From contig NZ_BONF01000030.1 of assembly GCF_016862575.1 (NCBI RefSeq), positions 104,393 to 168,392 of the forward strand: DNA of 64,000 nucleotides, read 5' to 3'. The notes under the pieces were generated by a model that had not been told where the DNA came from, searched no databases, and saw only the letters and a list, made by a program, of their open reading frames with translations. The first letter of the stretch is position 1, and each line of letters opens with the position of its first letter. The stretch comes from Catellatospora bangladeshensis (lineage in GTDB: Bacteria > Actinomycetota > Actinomycetes > Mycobacteriales > Micromonosporaceae). Below are positions 15,047 through 31,200 of this stretch, one piece after another. A program made the translations under genes and the position numbers.

Positions 15047-15654
15047 AGGCGGCCCACCAGCAGCCGCTGGAACACCTCGCCGAGCAGCACCGCGGCCTGC
15101 TGCGGGTCCAGCGACGCGACCGGCTCCAGCCGGTACACGTAGCGCACCGTGGCCAGGCCGACCAGCTGCGCGCCGACCAGCGCCGCGCGCCGCTCCACCG
15201 AGGCCACGCCGAGCTGCCGGATCACCGGCGCCAGCACGCCCTCGCCGAGCAGGTCCCGCACCGCGTCCGCGGCCAGCGCGGAGGTGTGCACCGAGCGCAG
15301 CACGCCGCGCAGGCAGTCGTTGACCTCTGGCTGCGCCCAGTGCCGCAGGAACGCCGCGACCAGCCGCTCACCGAGCTGCGCCCGGTCGCCGTCGATCTGG
15401 GCGGGCAGGTCGTCGCAGCGGAACGCCTGGCCGACGGCGGCCTCGAAGAGCCCGTCCTTGGTGAGGAAGAAGTGGTGGATCAGGGCGGTGTCCACACCCG
15501 CCGCGGTCGCGATGCCGCGCGTGGTGGTGCCCTGGTAGCCGTGTGTGCCGAACTCCCGCCGGGCGGCCGCCAGGACCGCCTGATAGCTGGAGACCGGGCC
15601 GGGGCGGCGTCCCGTCTGCTTCGGCGCCGGGCCCTCGCCCCGCTGCTCGGACAT
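15043..15654 (-). CDS. TetR-family transcriptional regulator
   Basis: 203 residues from the ATG at 15654, just after GAGGAGGAG; an upstream ATG at 15687 would add 11 residues. HTH: TTTRGIATAAGVDTALIHHFFLTKDGLFEAAV. It is divergent from the ICMT-like methyltransferase gene, so it probably controls that gene and itself from the shared 15655-15721 gap. It resembles the regulator at 18464-19111 over the C-terminal domain (ALVGAQLVGLATVRYVYRLEPVASL versus a similar run there), suggesting duplication. Confidence 0.85.
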   Translation of the reverse strand: MSEQRGEGPAPKQTGRRPGPVSSYQAVLAAARREFGTHGYQGTTTRGIATAAGVDTALIHHFFLTKDGLFEAAVGQAFRCDDLPAQIDGDRAQLGERLVAAFLRHWAQPEVNDCLRGVLRSVHTSALAADAVRDLLGEGVLAPVIRQLGVASVERRAALVGAQLVGLATVRYVYRLEPVASLDPQQAAVLLGEVFQRLLVGRL

Positions 15655-15686
15655 CGCTCCTCCTCGTCCGGTAGCTTCGACATCCA

Positions 15687-15714
15687 TTGACGCTTGAAGA
15701 TCTCTATGTAGAAT
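15687..15714 (+). promoter_or_regulatory. Promoter giving a leaderless methyltransferase mRNA
   Basis: -35 TTGACG (15687-15692), 16-bp spacer, -10 TAGAAT (15709-15714). The ATG at 15722 begins 7 bases after the -10, so transcription would begin at or next to the start codon. Confidence 0.6.
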
Positions 15715-15721
15715 GATCCGA

Positions 15722-16246
15722 ATGCGGAAAGCGAAGGCGGTCCTCGGTAGCCTGGTGTTTCTCTGTGTCGCTCCGGGGACGGTGGTCGGTCTGCTGCCGT
15801 GGTGGATCAGCCACTGGCGACCGGGCCCGGCTGTGCCGGCTCAGGGCCTGCTCACCGCGGTGGGCTGGGTCCTCATCGTCGTCGGCGTGGCTACCCTACT
15901 GCACTCCTTCCTGCGCTTCATCGTCGAAGGGCTCGGCACGCCGGCCCCGGTCGCCGAGACCGAGCACCTGGTCGTCGGCGGGCTCTACCGCTTCGTCCGC
16001 AACCCGATGTACGTCGCGGTGGACATGGCCATCCTGGGCCAGGCGGCCGTGCTGCGCAGCACCTCGCTGCTGGTCTACTGGGTCGTTGTGTCGCTGGGCC
16101 AGGCGGCGTTCGTGCACTTCTACGAGGAGCCCCGGCTGCTCGCGCGCTACGGCGAGTCGTACGCGGAGTACCGGCGCCAGGTGCCGGCCTGGTTCCCGCG
16201 GTGGGGCCGCCGCGAGCGGTCGGCGGCCGACGAGAGCGCGAGCTGA
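15722..16246 (+). CDS. Isoprenylcysteine carboxyl methyltransferase-like membrane protein
   Basis: 174 residues. Hydrophobic segments at the N-terminus (VLGSLVFLCVAPGTVVGLLPWW) and in the middle, then the ICMT/phospholipid-methyltransferase signatures GLYRFVRNPMYVAVDM and, near the end, EEPRLLARYGESYAEYRRQVPAWFPR. These are SAM-dependent membrane methyltransferases. The target is unknown; a carboxylate or lipid-like product of the cluster is possible. I prefer the ATG at 15722 over that at 15713, because 15713 falls inside the -10 box. It is convergent with the hypothetical gene at 16249, with only two bases between stops. Confidence 0.8.
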   Translation: MRKAKAVLGSLVFLCVAPGTVVGLLPWWISHWRPGPAVPAQGLLTAVGWVLIVVGVATLLHSFLRFIVEGLGTPAPVAETEHLVVGGLYRFVRNPMYVAVDMAILGQAAVLRSTSLLVYWVVVSLGQAAFVHFYEEPRLLARYGESYAEYRRQVPAWFPRWGRRERSAADESAS

Positions 16247-16248
16247 GC

Positions 16249-16719
16249 TCATAGCAGGTCGGTGGCGCACGAGGAGACCGGCCGCAGCCGGGCCAGCGGC
16301 AGCTCGGAACGGGTGAACGCGGCGCGGGTGGTCACCGTCATCTCGGCCGGGGTGCCCTCGATCGTGATGGACAGCTCGCCGCGCGCGTCGTCCTCGCCGC
16401 CCGGCATGCCCCAGATGGTGACCGTGCGCTGCGAGACGCCCTCGGGCAGGTCGAAGCGCACCATCCGGACGTCCGGCCGGGTCCGGTCGCTGCGCCCGCC
16501 CAGCGTGGTCAGCTCCATGGACGCGTCGCCCTGCCCGCCCCCGCCGCCGGTCTGCACGTACGTGAGCACGCCGCCGGTGCCGAGGTAGGAGATCTGCAGG
16601 GTCAGCGCGTGCCATACGTGCTGCGCTCCCAGCGGGAGCATGCTCGCGGTGACGAGCAGGCCGTCGGGCTCGAAGTGGACGATGCTGGCTCCGTTGCAGG
16701 ACAGGCGGACCGCGTTCAT
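16249..16719 (-). CDS. Hypothetical beta-strand-rich protein
   Basis: 156 residues with no family I recognise. The sequence alternates hydrophobic strands and polar turns (SIVHFEPDGLLVTASMLPLG, LSITIEGTPAEMTVTTRAAF) with a glycine-rich loop TGGGGGQGD, which suggests a small beta-sandwich. No signal peptide or membrane segment is evident. A perfect 7-bp inverted repeat lies upstream at 16772-16792, so it may be individually regulated. A role in the cluster is not shown. Confidence 0.6.
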   Translation of the reverse strand: MNAVRLSCNGASIVHFEPDGLLVTASMLPLGAQHVWHALTLQISYLGTGGVLTYVQTGGGGGQGDASMELTTLGGRSDRTRPDVRMVRFDLPEGVSQRTVTIWGMPGGEDDARGELSITIEGTPAEMTVTTRAAFTRSELPLARLRPVSSCATDLL

Positions 16720-16771
16720 GGTTGAGGGGACCCTTCCATCGATCGATGGCCGTAGCTCGACCCGTTACACA

Positions 16772-16792
16772 GTAGGTCCATTTAAGACCTAC
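16772..16792. promoter_or_regulatory. Inverted repeat upstream of the hypothetical gene
   Basis: GTAGGTC-CATTTAA-GACCTAC: perfect 7-bp arms and a 7-bp A/T-rich centre, 53 bases before the gene start at 16719. It does not match the TCATC operator family. It lies in the 170-bp gap between the hypothetical and MFS genes. Confidence 0.5.
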
Positions 16793-16889
16793 GCGGGATG
16801 TCCGATCGGCCAAAGAGCGGATATGCGACGGTCGCCGGGGAAGGCACCCATAGGGGGCAACCAGGAGTGCCTCCCCGGCGTACCGGGCC

Positions 16890-18338
16890 TCAGCCCTTGA
16901 CTCCGGCCAGCTCCGGCGCGGGGGCCGTGCTCTGCTCGCCGGCGCCGTGCCCGTGACCATGCCCCTGGGGGCGCGAACGCGGGATGAAGATGGCCACCAG
17001 CAGGCCGATCGCCAGGGCGACCGCGGCGACCTTGTGCGCCGCGACCAGGCCGTCGACGAACGACTGCGGGCTGCTGAAGCCGCCGTACTCGGCGAACATC
17101 ACGCCCGCGACCGCCACGCCGAGCACCGTGCCGACCTGGCGCACCGCGTTGGTGACGCCGGAGGCGACACCGTCGAGGTTCGCCGGCGCGAAGTTGATCG
17201 CCAGCGCGGCCACGGCCGGCATGAACAGGCCCAGGCCGAAGCCGGCCAGGATGAACGGCGGCACCAGGTCGCCGTAGGGCAGGTCCGGCGTCGCGATGAG
17301 GCCGATCCAGCCGATGCCGGACGACAGCAGCGCGAGGCCGAGCACGACCAGCGGCTTGCCGCCGATCTTGTCGCTGAGCCGGCCCGACAGCGGGGCGGCG
17401 ATCAGCGGCATCGCGGTCATCGGCAGGGTGCGCACCCCGGCCTCCAGCGGCGAGTACCCCATGATGGTCTGCAGGTACTGCGCGCCGAGGAAGACGGCCG
17501 CGAACGCGCCGAACGGCATGATCATGGCGATCACCGTGGTCAGCGTGAACCCGCGGCTGCGGAACAGGCTCGGCAGCACCATCGGCGCCGCCGCGTACCG
17601 CTCCCAGACGGCGAAGGCGAGCACCAGCACGCCGCCGCCGATCAGGCCGGTCAGGATGGTCGGGTCGTCCCAGCCCAGCTCCGCGCCGCGGATGAGGCCG
17701 TACACCACGCCGAACAGGCCGACCGTGATGAGCAGCGTGCCCAGCGGGTCGAGGCGGCCCGCGCCGCCCCGGCTCTCCCGCACCAGCGGCATGATCAGCA
17801 GCAGCAGCACGCCGATCGGCACGTTGATCCAGAAGATCCACTGCCAGGACAGCGCCTCGGTGATGGAGCCGCCGACGACCGGGCCGAGCGCGATGCCCAG
17901 ACCCACCATCGCGCCCCACAGGCCGAACGCGTGCCCGCGCTTCTCCGCCGGCACGACGCTGGCCAGCAGCGTCATGGTCAGCGGCATGATGATCGCGGCG
18001 CCGAAGCCCTGCAGCGCGCGCGAGCCGGCCAGCGTGCCGAGGTTCGGCGCGGCGGCGGCGAGGGCGGAGGCCCCGGTGAAGATGACCAGGCCCAGCCCGA
18101 GCAGCAGGCGGCGGCCGAACCGGTCGCCCAGTGCCGCGCCGACCAGCAGGAACACGGCGAACGTCAGCGTGTACGAGTTGACGATCCATTCCAGGCCGGA
18201 GATGCCGACGTTCAGGTGACGCTGCATCTCCGGGAGCGCGGTCGTCACCACCAGCGTGTCGACGGCCACCATGAAGACGCCGACGAGTGCCGCAACCCAG
18301 GTCCAGGCGGTACTGGGTTGCCTCCTTCCAGTTTCCAC
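16890..18338 (-). CDS. MFS drug/proton antiporter, DHA2 (14-helix) type
   Basis: 482 residues, right for the EmrB/QacA family. It begins at a GTG with GGGAG upstream. The first helix ends in VDTLVVTTALPEMQRHL, the family's motif D1; LGDRFGRRLLLGLGLV is motif A; WRWIFxINVP-like WQWIFWINVPIGVLLLL is also present. The C-terminus is rich in His and Gly (QGHGHGHGAGE). It probably exports the cluster product and gives self-resistance. A TCATC-type candidate operator sits at 18379-18396, just upstream, and a TetR gene follows. Confidence 0.88.
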   Translation of the reverse strand: METGRRQPSTAWTWVAALVGVFMVAVDTLVVTTALPEMQRHLNVGISGLEWIVNSYTLTFAVFLLVGAALGDRFGRRLLLGLGLVIFTGASALAAAAPNLGTLAGSRALQGFGAAIIMPLTMTLLASVVPAEKRGHAFGLWGAMVGLGIALGPVVGGSITEALSWQWIFWINVPIGVLLLLIMPLVRESRGGAGRLDPLGTLLITVGLFGVVYGLIRGAELGWDDPTILTGLIGGGVLVLAFAVWERYAAAPMVLPSLFRSRGFTLTTVIAMIMPFGAFAAVFLGAQYLQTIMGYSPLEAGVRTLPMTAMPLIAAPLSGRLSDKIGGKPLVVLGLALLSSGIGWIGLIATPDLPYGDLVPPFILAGFGLGLFMPAVAALAINFAPANLDGVASGVTNAVRQVGTVLGVAVAGVMFAEYGGFSSPQSFVDGLVAAHKVAAVALAIGLLVAIFIPRSRPQGHGHGHGAGEQSTAPAPELAGVKG

Positions 18339-18378
18339 GTGACTACTCCCATCGGTCCGTGGCGATGGCTTCGACCGA

Positions 18379-18396
18379 AGTCATCGAGTGACGAAA
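18379..18396. promoter_or_regulatory. Candidate TetR operator before the MFS gene
   Basis: AGTCATCGAGTGACGAAA matches the site at 48926-48943 at 14 of 18 positions, with GTCA-TCGAG-TGAC inside. A -10-like TACGAT (minus strand, 18399-18404) puts the start of transcription within it. Confidence 0.5.
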
Positions 18397-18463
18397 TCAT
18401 CGTACGTTCAATTAGGCCGGTCGGTCCAGCGTGATCCATGCCAAAGGGTCGATATGGCGTGGC

Positions 18464-19111
18464 TCACCCCGGTCTGCGCAGCCGGGCGACCGGTCCGGCC
18501 AGGTACATCTCGGTCACCGGTCCCGCCGCGGCGGCCGCCCGCTCCACCGGCAGGCTCGCCAGCGGCTCGGAGCGCAGCACGTACCGGACGATCGCCAGGC
18601 CGATGAGCTGCGTGCCGATCAGCGCGGCGCGCTCGGCGGCCCGGTCCGCGCCCGCCCCGGCCAGCGCCGCCGTCAGGTGCTGGTCCAGGCAGTCCCGCAT
18701 CAGCCCCGCCGCGACGGGGCTGGACGGCACCGAGCGCAGCACGGCCAGCAGGCGGGGCCGCACCTCCGGCAGCTCCCAGTGCGCGAGGAACAGCGCGACC
18801 AGGGACCCTCCCGCCCCCGCCAGCGGCTCGTGGAGCAGCTCGGCCAGGCCGGGCGGCACCGCCGCGCCGTCCACCGCGGCGGTGAACAGCCCCTCCTTCG
18901 ACCGGTAGAAGTGGTGCACCAGGGCGGCGTCGACGTCGGCACGGGCCGCGATGCCCCGCACCGTCACCGAGTCCAGCCCGGACTCCGCGAACATGGCGAG
19001 CGCGGTGTCCAGGATGCGGTCGGCGGTGTGGTGCGCGCCGGGACGCCGGCCCGGCCGCCGCCAGCCCGGGGCGACCGGCAGGTCGGACACGGCCTGCCCC
19101 TGTGCGCTCAC
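18464..19111 (-). CDS. TetR-family transcriptional regulator
   Basis: 215 residues. HTH region: VTVRGIAARADVDAALVHHFYRSKEGLFTAAVDG. It is the last gene of the long minus-strand PKS operon, overlapping the stop of the RibF-like gene by 4 bases, and lies just before the MFS gene on the same strand. It is the natural candidate to control the exporter and, since it is co-transcribed with the PKS genes, to feed back on the operon. The C-terminal half resembles the regulator at 15043-15654. Confidence 0.87.
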   Translation of the reverse strand: MSAQGQAVSDLPVAPGWRRPGRRPGAHHTADRILDTALAMFAESGLDSVTVRGIAARADVDAALVHHFYRSKEGLFTAAVDGAAVPPGLAELLHEPLAGAGGSLVALFLAHWELPEVRPRLLAVLRSVPSSPVAAGLMRDCLDQHLTAALAGAGADRAAERAALIGTQLIGLAIVRYVLRSEPLASLPVERAAAAAGPVTEMYLAGPVARLRRPG

Positions 19112-19989
19112 GGCAGGATCCCGGCCGGCCGCAGCGAGCCGGCCGCGGGCGCGGCGATGCGGGCCAGCAGGTCCAGCGCCACCTCGCCCGCCGCGGCCAG
19201 GCCCGCGCCCTCGTCGGATACCTCGACCTGCACCTCGCCGGGCTCGCCCGCGTCCGGCCGCACCAGGATCCGGGCGGGCAGCGCGACGTCGTCGAGGTGC
19301 AGCGTGCCGCGGTAGGTGCCGGGCGTGGGCAGCGCCGCGTACGGCGCCACCCGCACCGTGAACCGTCCCCGGCCCGCCGACGGGTGTCCGGCCCGGCCGG
19401 CCACCCCGGTCACCCGGTGCGGCCGGCCCAGCACCTCACGGGCGCCGGTCAGATCGCCGGCCGCGATCAGGCCGCGGGCCAGCGTCGAGGAGTACGCCGC
19501 ACCGGCGTACCCGCCGGCTGCCTGCAACTCCAGCACCTCGACCGAGAAGCCGTGGATGATGCCCATGGCCGCCAGGTCGTCGACCCCGCCCGCCGCGAAG
19601 CGGCCGAACCGGAAGTCGGCCCCCTCCACGACGAGGCTCGCGTTCAGGCCGTCGACCAGCACCGACTGCACGAAGTCGCCCGGCGCCAGCGCCGCGAAGC
19701 GCTCCGTGAACGGCTGGGTGACCAGGTAGTCCACGCCCAGCCCGGCGATCAGGCGGGCCCGTTCCGCCGGGGTGGTGAGCTGCGCGGGCGCCTGGTCGGC
19801 ACGGACCACCGCGCGCGGGTGCCGGTCGAAGGTGTACACCACGACCGGCAGGCCCAGGCTGCGGCCGCGGGCCACGGCCAGGCGGAGCACCGCCTGGTGG
19901 CCGCGGTGCACGCCGTCGAACGAGCCGATCGTGACCACGCAGCCCGTCCAGCCCTCCGGCGGCCGCGCCGCCGACTGCCAGTGCTCCAT
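19108..19989 (-). CDS. RibF-like FAD synthetase (FMN adenylyltransferase) with degenerate kinase domain
   Basis: 293 residues. The N-terminal nucleotidyltransferase part is intact: TIGSFDGVHRGHQ, and SSTLARGLIAAGDLTGAREVLGRPH at its end. The C-terminal part aligns in shape to riboflavin kinase (GRPHRVTG..., PTPGTYRG) but lacks the PTAN motif that binds the nucleotide and metal, so kinase activity is doubtful. It may only convert FMN to FAD. The cluster encodes at least four FAD enzymes plus a flavin reductase; a dedicated FAD synthetase would raise supply (inference). It sits 6 bases after the FAD hydroxylase stop, in one operon. A housekeeping ribF usually lies beside truB/rpsO, which is not the case here. 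Confidence 0.82.
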   Translation of the reverse strand: MEHWQSAARPPEGWTGCVVTIGSFDGVHRGHQAVLRLAVARGRSLGLPVVVYTFDRHPRAVVRADQAPAQLTTPAERARLIAGLGVDYLVTQPFTERFAALAPGDFVQSVLVDGLNASLVVEGADFRFGRFAAGGVDDLAAMGIIHGFSVEVLELQAAGGYAGAAYSSTLARGLIAAGDLTGAREVLGRPHRVTGVAGRAGHPSAGRGRFTVRVAPYAALPTPGTYRGTLHLDDVALPARILVRPDAGEPGEVQVEVSDEGAGLAAAGEVALDLLARIAAPAAGSLRPAGILP

Positions 19990-19995
19990 GGCCGC

Positions 19996-21588
19996 TCACC
20001 GCTCCGGGACGGTGATCGCGAGATCCGCTTCGAGCACCGCGGACGGCGCCTCCGCCGGGAAGTCGTGCGGCCAGCCCTCGGGCACCCGCCGCCCCGGGTA
20101 CGGCGTGCCGCACCAGGTGGTGATCGCGGCGGCGGTCTCGGCCGCCCGGTCCTCGTCGTCCACGGTCGTCGTCGACCACGCCACGTGGCCGTCGGGCCGG
20201 ATCAGCACCGCGGTCGCCGCGCCCCAGGGGCCGGGCGCGACGAGGCGGCCCGCCACCGGCGTCACCAGCTCGCCCCAGTCGGCGGTGTCGGCCGGCTCGG
20301 TGCCGCGCAGTTCCAGGTGCACGAAGGTGCCGTTGCGCAGCAGCTCGTGCACCTGCACCGGGATGCCGCCGATGGTGTGCAGGGTCAGGCCCGGTGTCCG
20401 GGTGCCGGCCAGCGGGCCCTCCCCGGGCCCGTCGACGTAGCTGTTGCTCAGACCCGCGATGCGCGCGGCGACCGCCCGCTGCATCCGCGGGCTGCGCAGC
20501 ACACCGCCGGTGACGAGCTGGCGCATGCCGCGCACCCGCGACGACGCGCTGGTGACCATCTGCGTGGCGCGCTCGGTCATCCGGATGGTGGCCGCCGCGA
20601 CCGGCCGCCGCTCGACCTCGTACGAGTCCAGCAGGCCGGGCGGCGCCCAGCCGGCGATCTCGGCGGCCAGCTTCCAGCCCAGGTTGAACGCGTCGTGGAT
20701 GCCGAGGTTCATGCCCTGGCCGCCGAGCGGCGAGTGCAGGTGCGCGGCGTCCCCGGCGATCAGCACCCGGCCCACCCGGTAGCGGTCGGCCAGCCGCTCG
20801 TGCACCTTGAACCGGGCCAGCCAGCGAGGCGAGTGCAGGCCCGCGTCGTAGCCGACGATGCGCGCGAACGTCTGCTGCAGCACCTCCATGGTCAGCGGCT
20901 CGTCGCTCCACGGCTGCGACCGGTCCAGGCAGGCCAGCCGGTACCACCCGTCGCCGTAGGCGATGCTGACGCCGACGGCGCCCGCGGCGGGCGTCAGCCG
21001 GACCTTCTCCAGCGGCGCCTTGGCCAGCCGCACGTCGGCCAGCATCGCCGCGTACTGGTGGGTGCTGCCGCCGAAGTCGATGCCGAGCTGCTCGCGCACC
21101 ACGCTGTGCGAGCCGTCGCAGCCCACCAGGTACGCGCAGCGCTCCTGCCGCTGCACGCCGTCGGTGCGCAGGGTGACGGTCACCCCGGTCTCGTCCTGGG
21201 CGAACTCGACCACCTCGGTGCGCCGGACGATCTCGACCCCCAGCTCGCGGGCGCGGGTCTCCAGGATCTCCTCGATCACGCTCTGCGGGATGACGTTGAG
21301 GTACGCGTACCGCGACGGCAGCGCGGACAGCTCGACCGAGCCGCCGGTGCTCAGCGTGATCCGGTCGGCCGGGTTGCCGAACTCGGCGAAGGTCTCGGCC
21401 AGGCCCCGCGAGTCGAACAGCTCCATGCTGCCCGGGTAGAGGCCCATGGCCCGCGACTCCTTGGTGCGCCAGGCCCGCCGCTCGATCACACGCGTGGGCA
21501 CCCCGGACAGGGCCAGCTCGCACGCGAGCGTCAGGCCGACCGGTCCCGCGCCGACGATGATGACCTGCTGTGACAGTCCGTTGGACAT
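19996..21588 (-). CDS. FAD-dependent aromatic/polyketide hydroxylase
   Basis: 530 residues, in the PHBH-type class used on aromatic and polyketide substrates. GxGxxG motif VIIVGAGPVGLTLACELA; DG motif VGCDGSHSVVREQLG; second FAD motif GRVLIAGDAAHLHSPLGGQGMNLGIHDAFNLGWKLA. The thioredoxin-like C-terminal domain of larger members is represented by ~150 residues (AGTRTPGLTLHTIGG...). It uses NAD(P)H and O2 to hydroxylate an activated ring; a pyrrole or cyclised polyketide is the obvious target (inference). Start ATG at 21588 with a near-perfect GGAGGT. It follows the PKS gene by 20 bases. Confidence 0.88.
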   Translation of the reverse strand: MSNGLSQQVIIVGAGPVGLTLACELALSGVPTRVIERRAWRTKESRAMGLYPGSMELFDSRGLAETFAEFGNPADRITLSTGGSVELSALPSRYAYLNVIPQSVIEEILETRARELGVEIVRRTEVVEFAQDETGVTVTLRTDGVQRQERCAYLVGCDGSHSVVREQLGIDFGGSTHQYAAMLADVRLAKAPLEKVRLTPAAGAVGVSIAYGDGWYRLACLDRSQPWSDEPLTMEVLQQTFARIVGYDAGLHSPRWLARFKVHERLADRYRVGRVLIAGDAAHLHSPLGGQGMNLGIHDAFNLGWKLAAEIAGWAPPGLLDSYEVERRPVAAATIRMTERATQMVTSASSRVRGMRQLVTGGVLRSPRMQRAVAARIAGLSNSYVDGPGEGPLAGTRTPGLTLHTIGGIPVQVHELLRNGTFVHLELRGTEPADTADWGELVTPVAGRLVAPGPWGAATAVLIRPDGHVAWSTTTVDDEDRAAETAAAITTWCGTPYPGRRVPEGWPHDFPAEAPSAVLEADLAITVPER

Positions 21589-21608
21589 CTCGACCTCCGT
21601 AGCCGTTC

Positions 21609-28255
<6,647 letters not shown>

Positions 28256-28259
<4 letters not shown>

Positions 28260-31200
28260 CTCTGCCCTTTCTCGTCCAGCAGGCGGCGGGCTCCGCTCAG
28301 CGCCAGGGCCAGTCGGGTCATCAGGTCGTCGTCCGAGGCCTCGTCGAGGCCGTCCGAGGCGGTGGGGGCGGGGCCGGCGACCGGGAGCGCGGGGCCGGCG
28401 GGCGTCGCGGCGGCCGGGGCGGGGCCGGGCCGGGCGGCGGGCGCGCCGCCGATCTGTTCGAGCACGTGCGCGGACAGCGCCCGGCTCGTCGGGTACTCGA
28501 AGGTCAGGGTCGGGGTGAGCGAGCAGCCGAACTCCCGCTCGACCGTGCTGCGCAGCGCCATCGACATCACCGAGTCCATGCCGAGCTCGAAGAAGCCGAC
28601 GTCCGGGGCGACGTCCGTGTCGCCGAGCGCCTCGGCCACCGCCCCGCAGACCGCCGCCAGCACCCGGTCCAGGCGCTGGTCGGCGTCGAGCGCGAGCACC
28701 TCGGCGGCACGGGGCGCGGCGGCGATCGCGCCGGTCGCGCCGTCGGCGGCCATCGCCGCGGCCACCGAGCGCCGGGCGGCCGCGCCGTACGCCCGCACGA
28801 ACGCGGGCTCGGCGATCACCGCCCGGTCCACGTGCGCCACCCCGGACCGCAGCAGCAGGCCGAACGCCTCGTGCAGGTCGGCGGCGTCGGCGGGGGTCAC
28901 CCCGCTCACCGCCATACCGGCCGCGTCGCGTACCGACAGGTCGCCGGTGTCCGCGCGGGGCATCCAGCGCAGCAGCTGGGCCGGTGTCCCCGCGGCGCGG
29001 CGGGCGGCGGCGAGCGCCAGCAAGGCGCCCTCCGCCGCCGCCCGCCCCGCCGCGCCCACCGCGCCGAAGTGCGCCGCCGCCGAGCCGGTGACGACGAACA
29101 TCGGGGTCGAGGTGCCACGCGTCGCGGCGTCGAGTTCCGCCGCGATGCGGTAGCGGTCCAGGTCGGCGGCGGCCTCCGCCGGATCGAACTCGGCCAGCGC
29201 GCGCAGCGGCGCGGGCTGCGCCAGGTGCACCACGCCGGCGACGGGCAGCTCGGCCAGCGCCCCGCCGATGCCGATCGGAGGGACGATCCGCACCTCGACG
29301 CCCTCCTCGGTCAGGCGCGTGACCTGGGCCGTGTCGGCCGTCGCGGTCACCGCGGCCAGGCGGCGCATGCCGTGCTCGCGCAGCCAGCCGACGAAGGTCT
29401 CGTTGCGCGGGTCCAGGCCGTCGGTGACCACGTACCAGCGTTCGGGGTCGAGCCGGGGCGCCGGCAGCGGGCCGCGCAGCGCGCCGAGATGCTCCAGGCG
29501 TGGCGCGTGCCAGCCGCCTGCCGTATGCGCCAGCTCGTCCTCCGGCAGCTCCGGGGCGGTCAGCGCGAGCGCGGCGTCGGCGGCGCCGGTGGCGGGCACG
29601 TCGACGAGCAGCCCCCACGCGGTGCCGATCTCGGTCGCCACGACCCGCGCGGTCGCCGCGGCGGCGGCCGGGCCGGGCCGGGGCACGGCGCCCGCGGCGT
29701 CGCTCGCGCCGCTGGTCACCACGGACAGCCGGGCGCCGGTGGCGACCGCCTCCCGGCCCGCGGCGACCAGCGCGGCGGTCACGTCGGCCTCGGGCTCCTC
29801 GCCGCCGGTCACCAGCACGATCCGGTCGGCCCGGCCCTCGGTGATCTCGGCACCGCGCGTGGCCAGGGCCGCCGCGACCGCGACCGCGAGGTCCTCGGCG
29901 ATCGGGGAGGCGGGCCGCACCGCCCAGGTGCCGGTCGGCGTACCGGCGGGCACGTCCACCCGCTCCCACCGGGTCCGGTAGCCCGAGGCGGTCCAGCGCG
30001 CCGCCTCCTCGGGGCTGACCAGCGTCTGCGCGGTCCGCACGAAGCGCAGTCCGCGTAGCGCGCACACCTGCGTGCCGTCCAGGGCGTACGCCGTCGCGTC
30101 GACCGTGCCGTCCGGAGCCACCGCCGCCAGGACCGTCACCCGGTCCGGGGCGGCGGCCCACCAGTCGACACCGTCCAGCGTGGACAGCTCGACCGGGTGC
30201 CCGCCGAGCGCCTCGGCAGCCGCCGCCAGCAGCGCGGCGATCGTGTCCGGCGCGAGCAGCAGCCCGCCGGCGGGCTTGACCTCGACCACCGTCCCCGCCG
30301 CGGCACCGTCCGGCTCGGCGGCGGCGCCGGTTCCGGCGGCGTGCGCGCCCGAGGCCGAGGGCCCGGCGTGCAGGCGGGCCGTGGGCGGCGAGCCGTCGGC
30401 GGGGTGCAGCGTCACGGCCAGCCCGGCGCCGTCGGCGGCGAGCCGCAGCTGCGGGCCGCGGTCGCCGGAGCACAGGCGGCCGGACAGGTCCGCCGCGGCC
30501 AGGCCGGTCAGCGTCAGCGGCACACCGCCGAGCGCGTCGCGGGCCGCGGCCAGTGCCGTCTCGGCCAGGTCGAACACCGTGGCGGTGCCGTCGGCGGCGA
30601 GCGGGCCGCGCACCCCGTGGTAGCGCACGTCCGGCTGGTCGGCGGGGACGAACGCCGGGGCCAGGTGCGGGTGCGGGCCGCCGTGCCCGGCGACCTTCGG
30701 GTCGTCGGCCAGCAGCACCGGCACGTCGATCCAGTGCCGCCGCCGCTGCCAGGGGTAGCGGGGCAGCGAGACGACCCGGCCGCGCGGCGTGACCTGGGCG
30801 AGGTGCAGACGCGCGCCGTGCACGAAGAGCTGGGCCACGGCGTCGGCGAACGATCGGGGGACGGGATCGCCGCCGAGCGCCGTGACCAGCTGGGGGGCGT
30901 GCCCGGCGAGCTCGCTCGCCGCCGGGCCGCCGGTGACCGCCACCGCGAGCACCGGCCCCGACCTGGTCAGCGCCGACGCGGTGGCACCTGCCCACGCGTC
31001 GGAGCCGTACCAGGGGGCCAGCGGGTCGCCGGTGCGCGCGGTCGCCGAGGTCGAGTCGAACAGGACGGTGGCGGTGCCGCGGGCGGTGGGCGTGCCCCGG
31101 CCCGCCGCGACCCGTATGCCGTCGGCCAGGTCCAGCGCGCCGCCGCACACCGCGGCCGCCACCTCGCCGAGACCCCGGCCCACGTGCACGTCGGGGCATA

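Noticed and set aside
19996..21588. Second halogenase
   Set aside because: The FAD protein lacks WxWxIP and has PHBH-type hydroxylase motifs.
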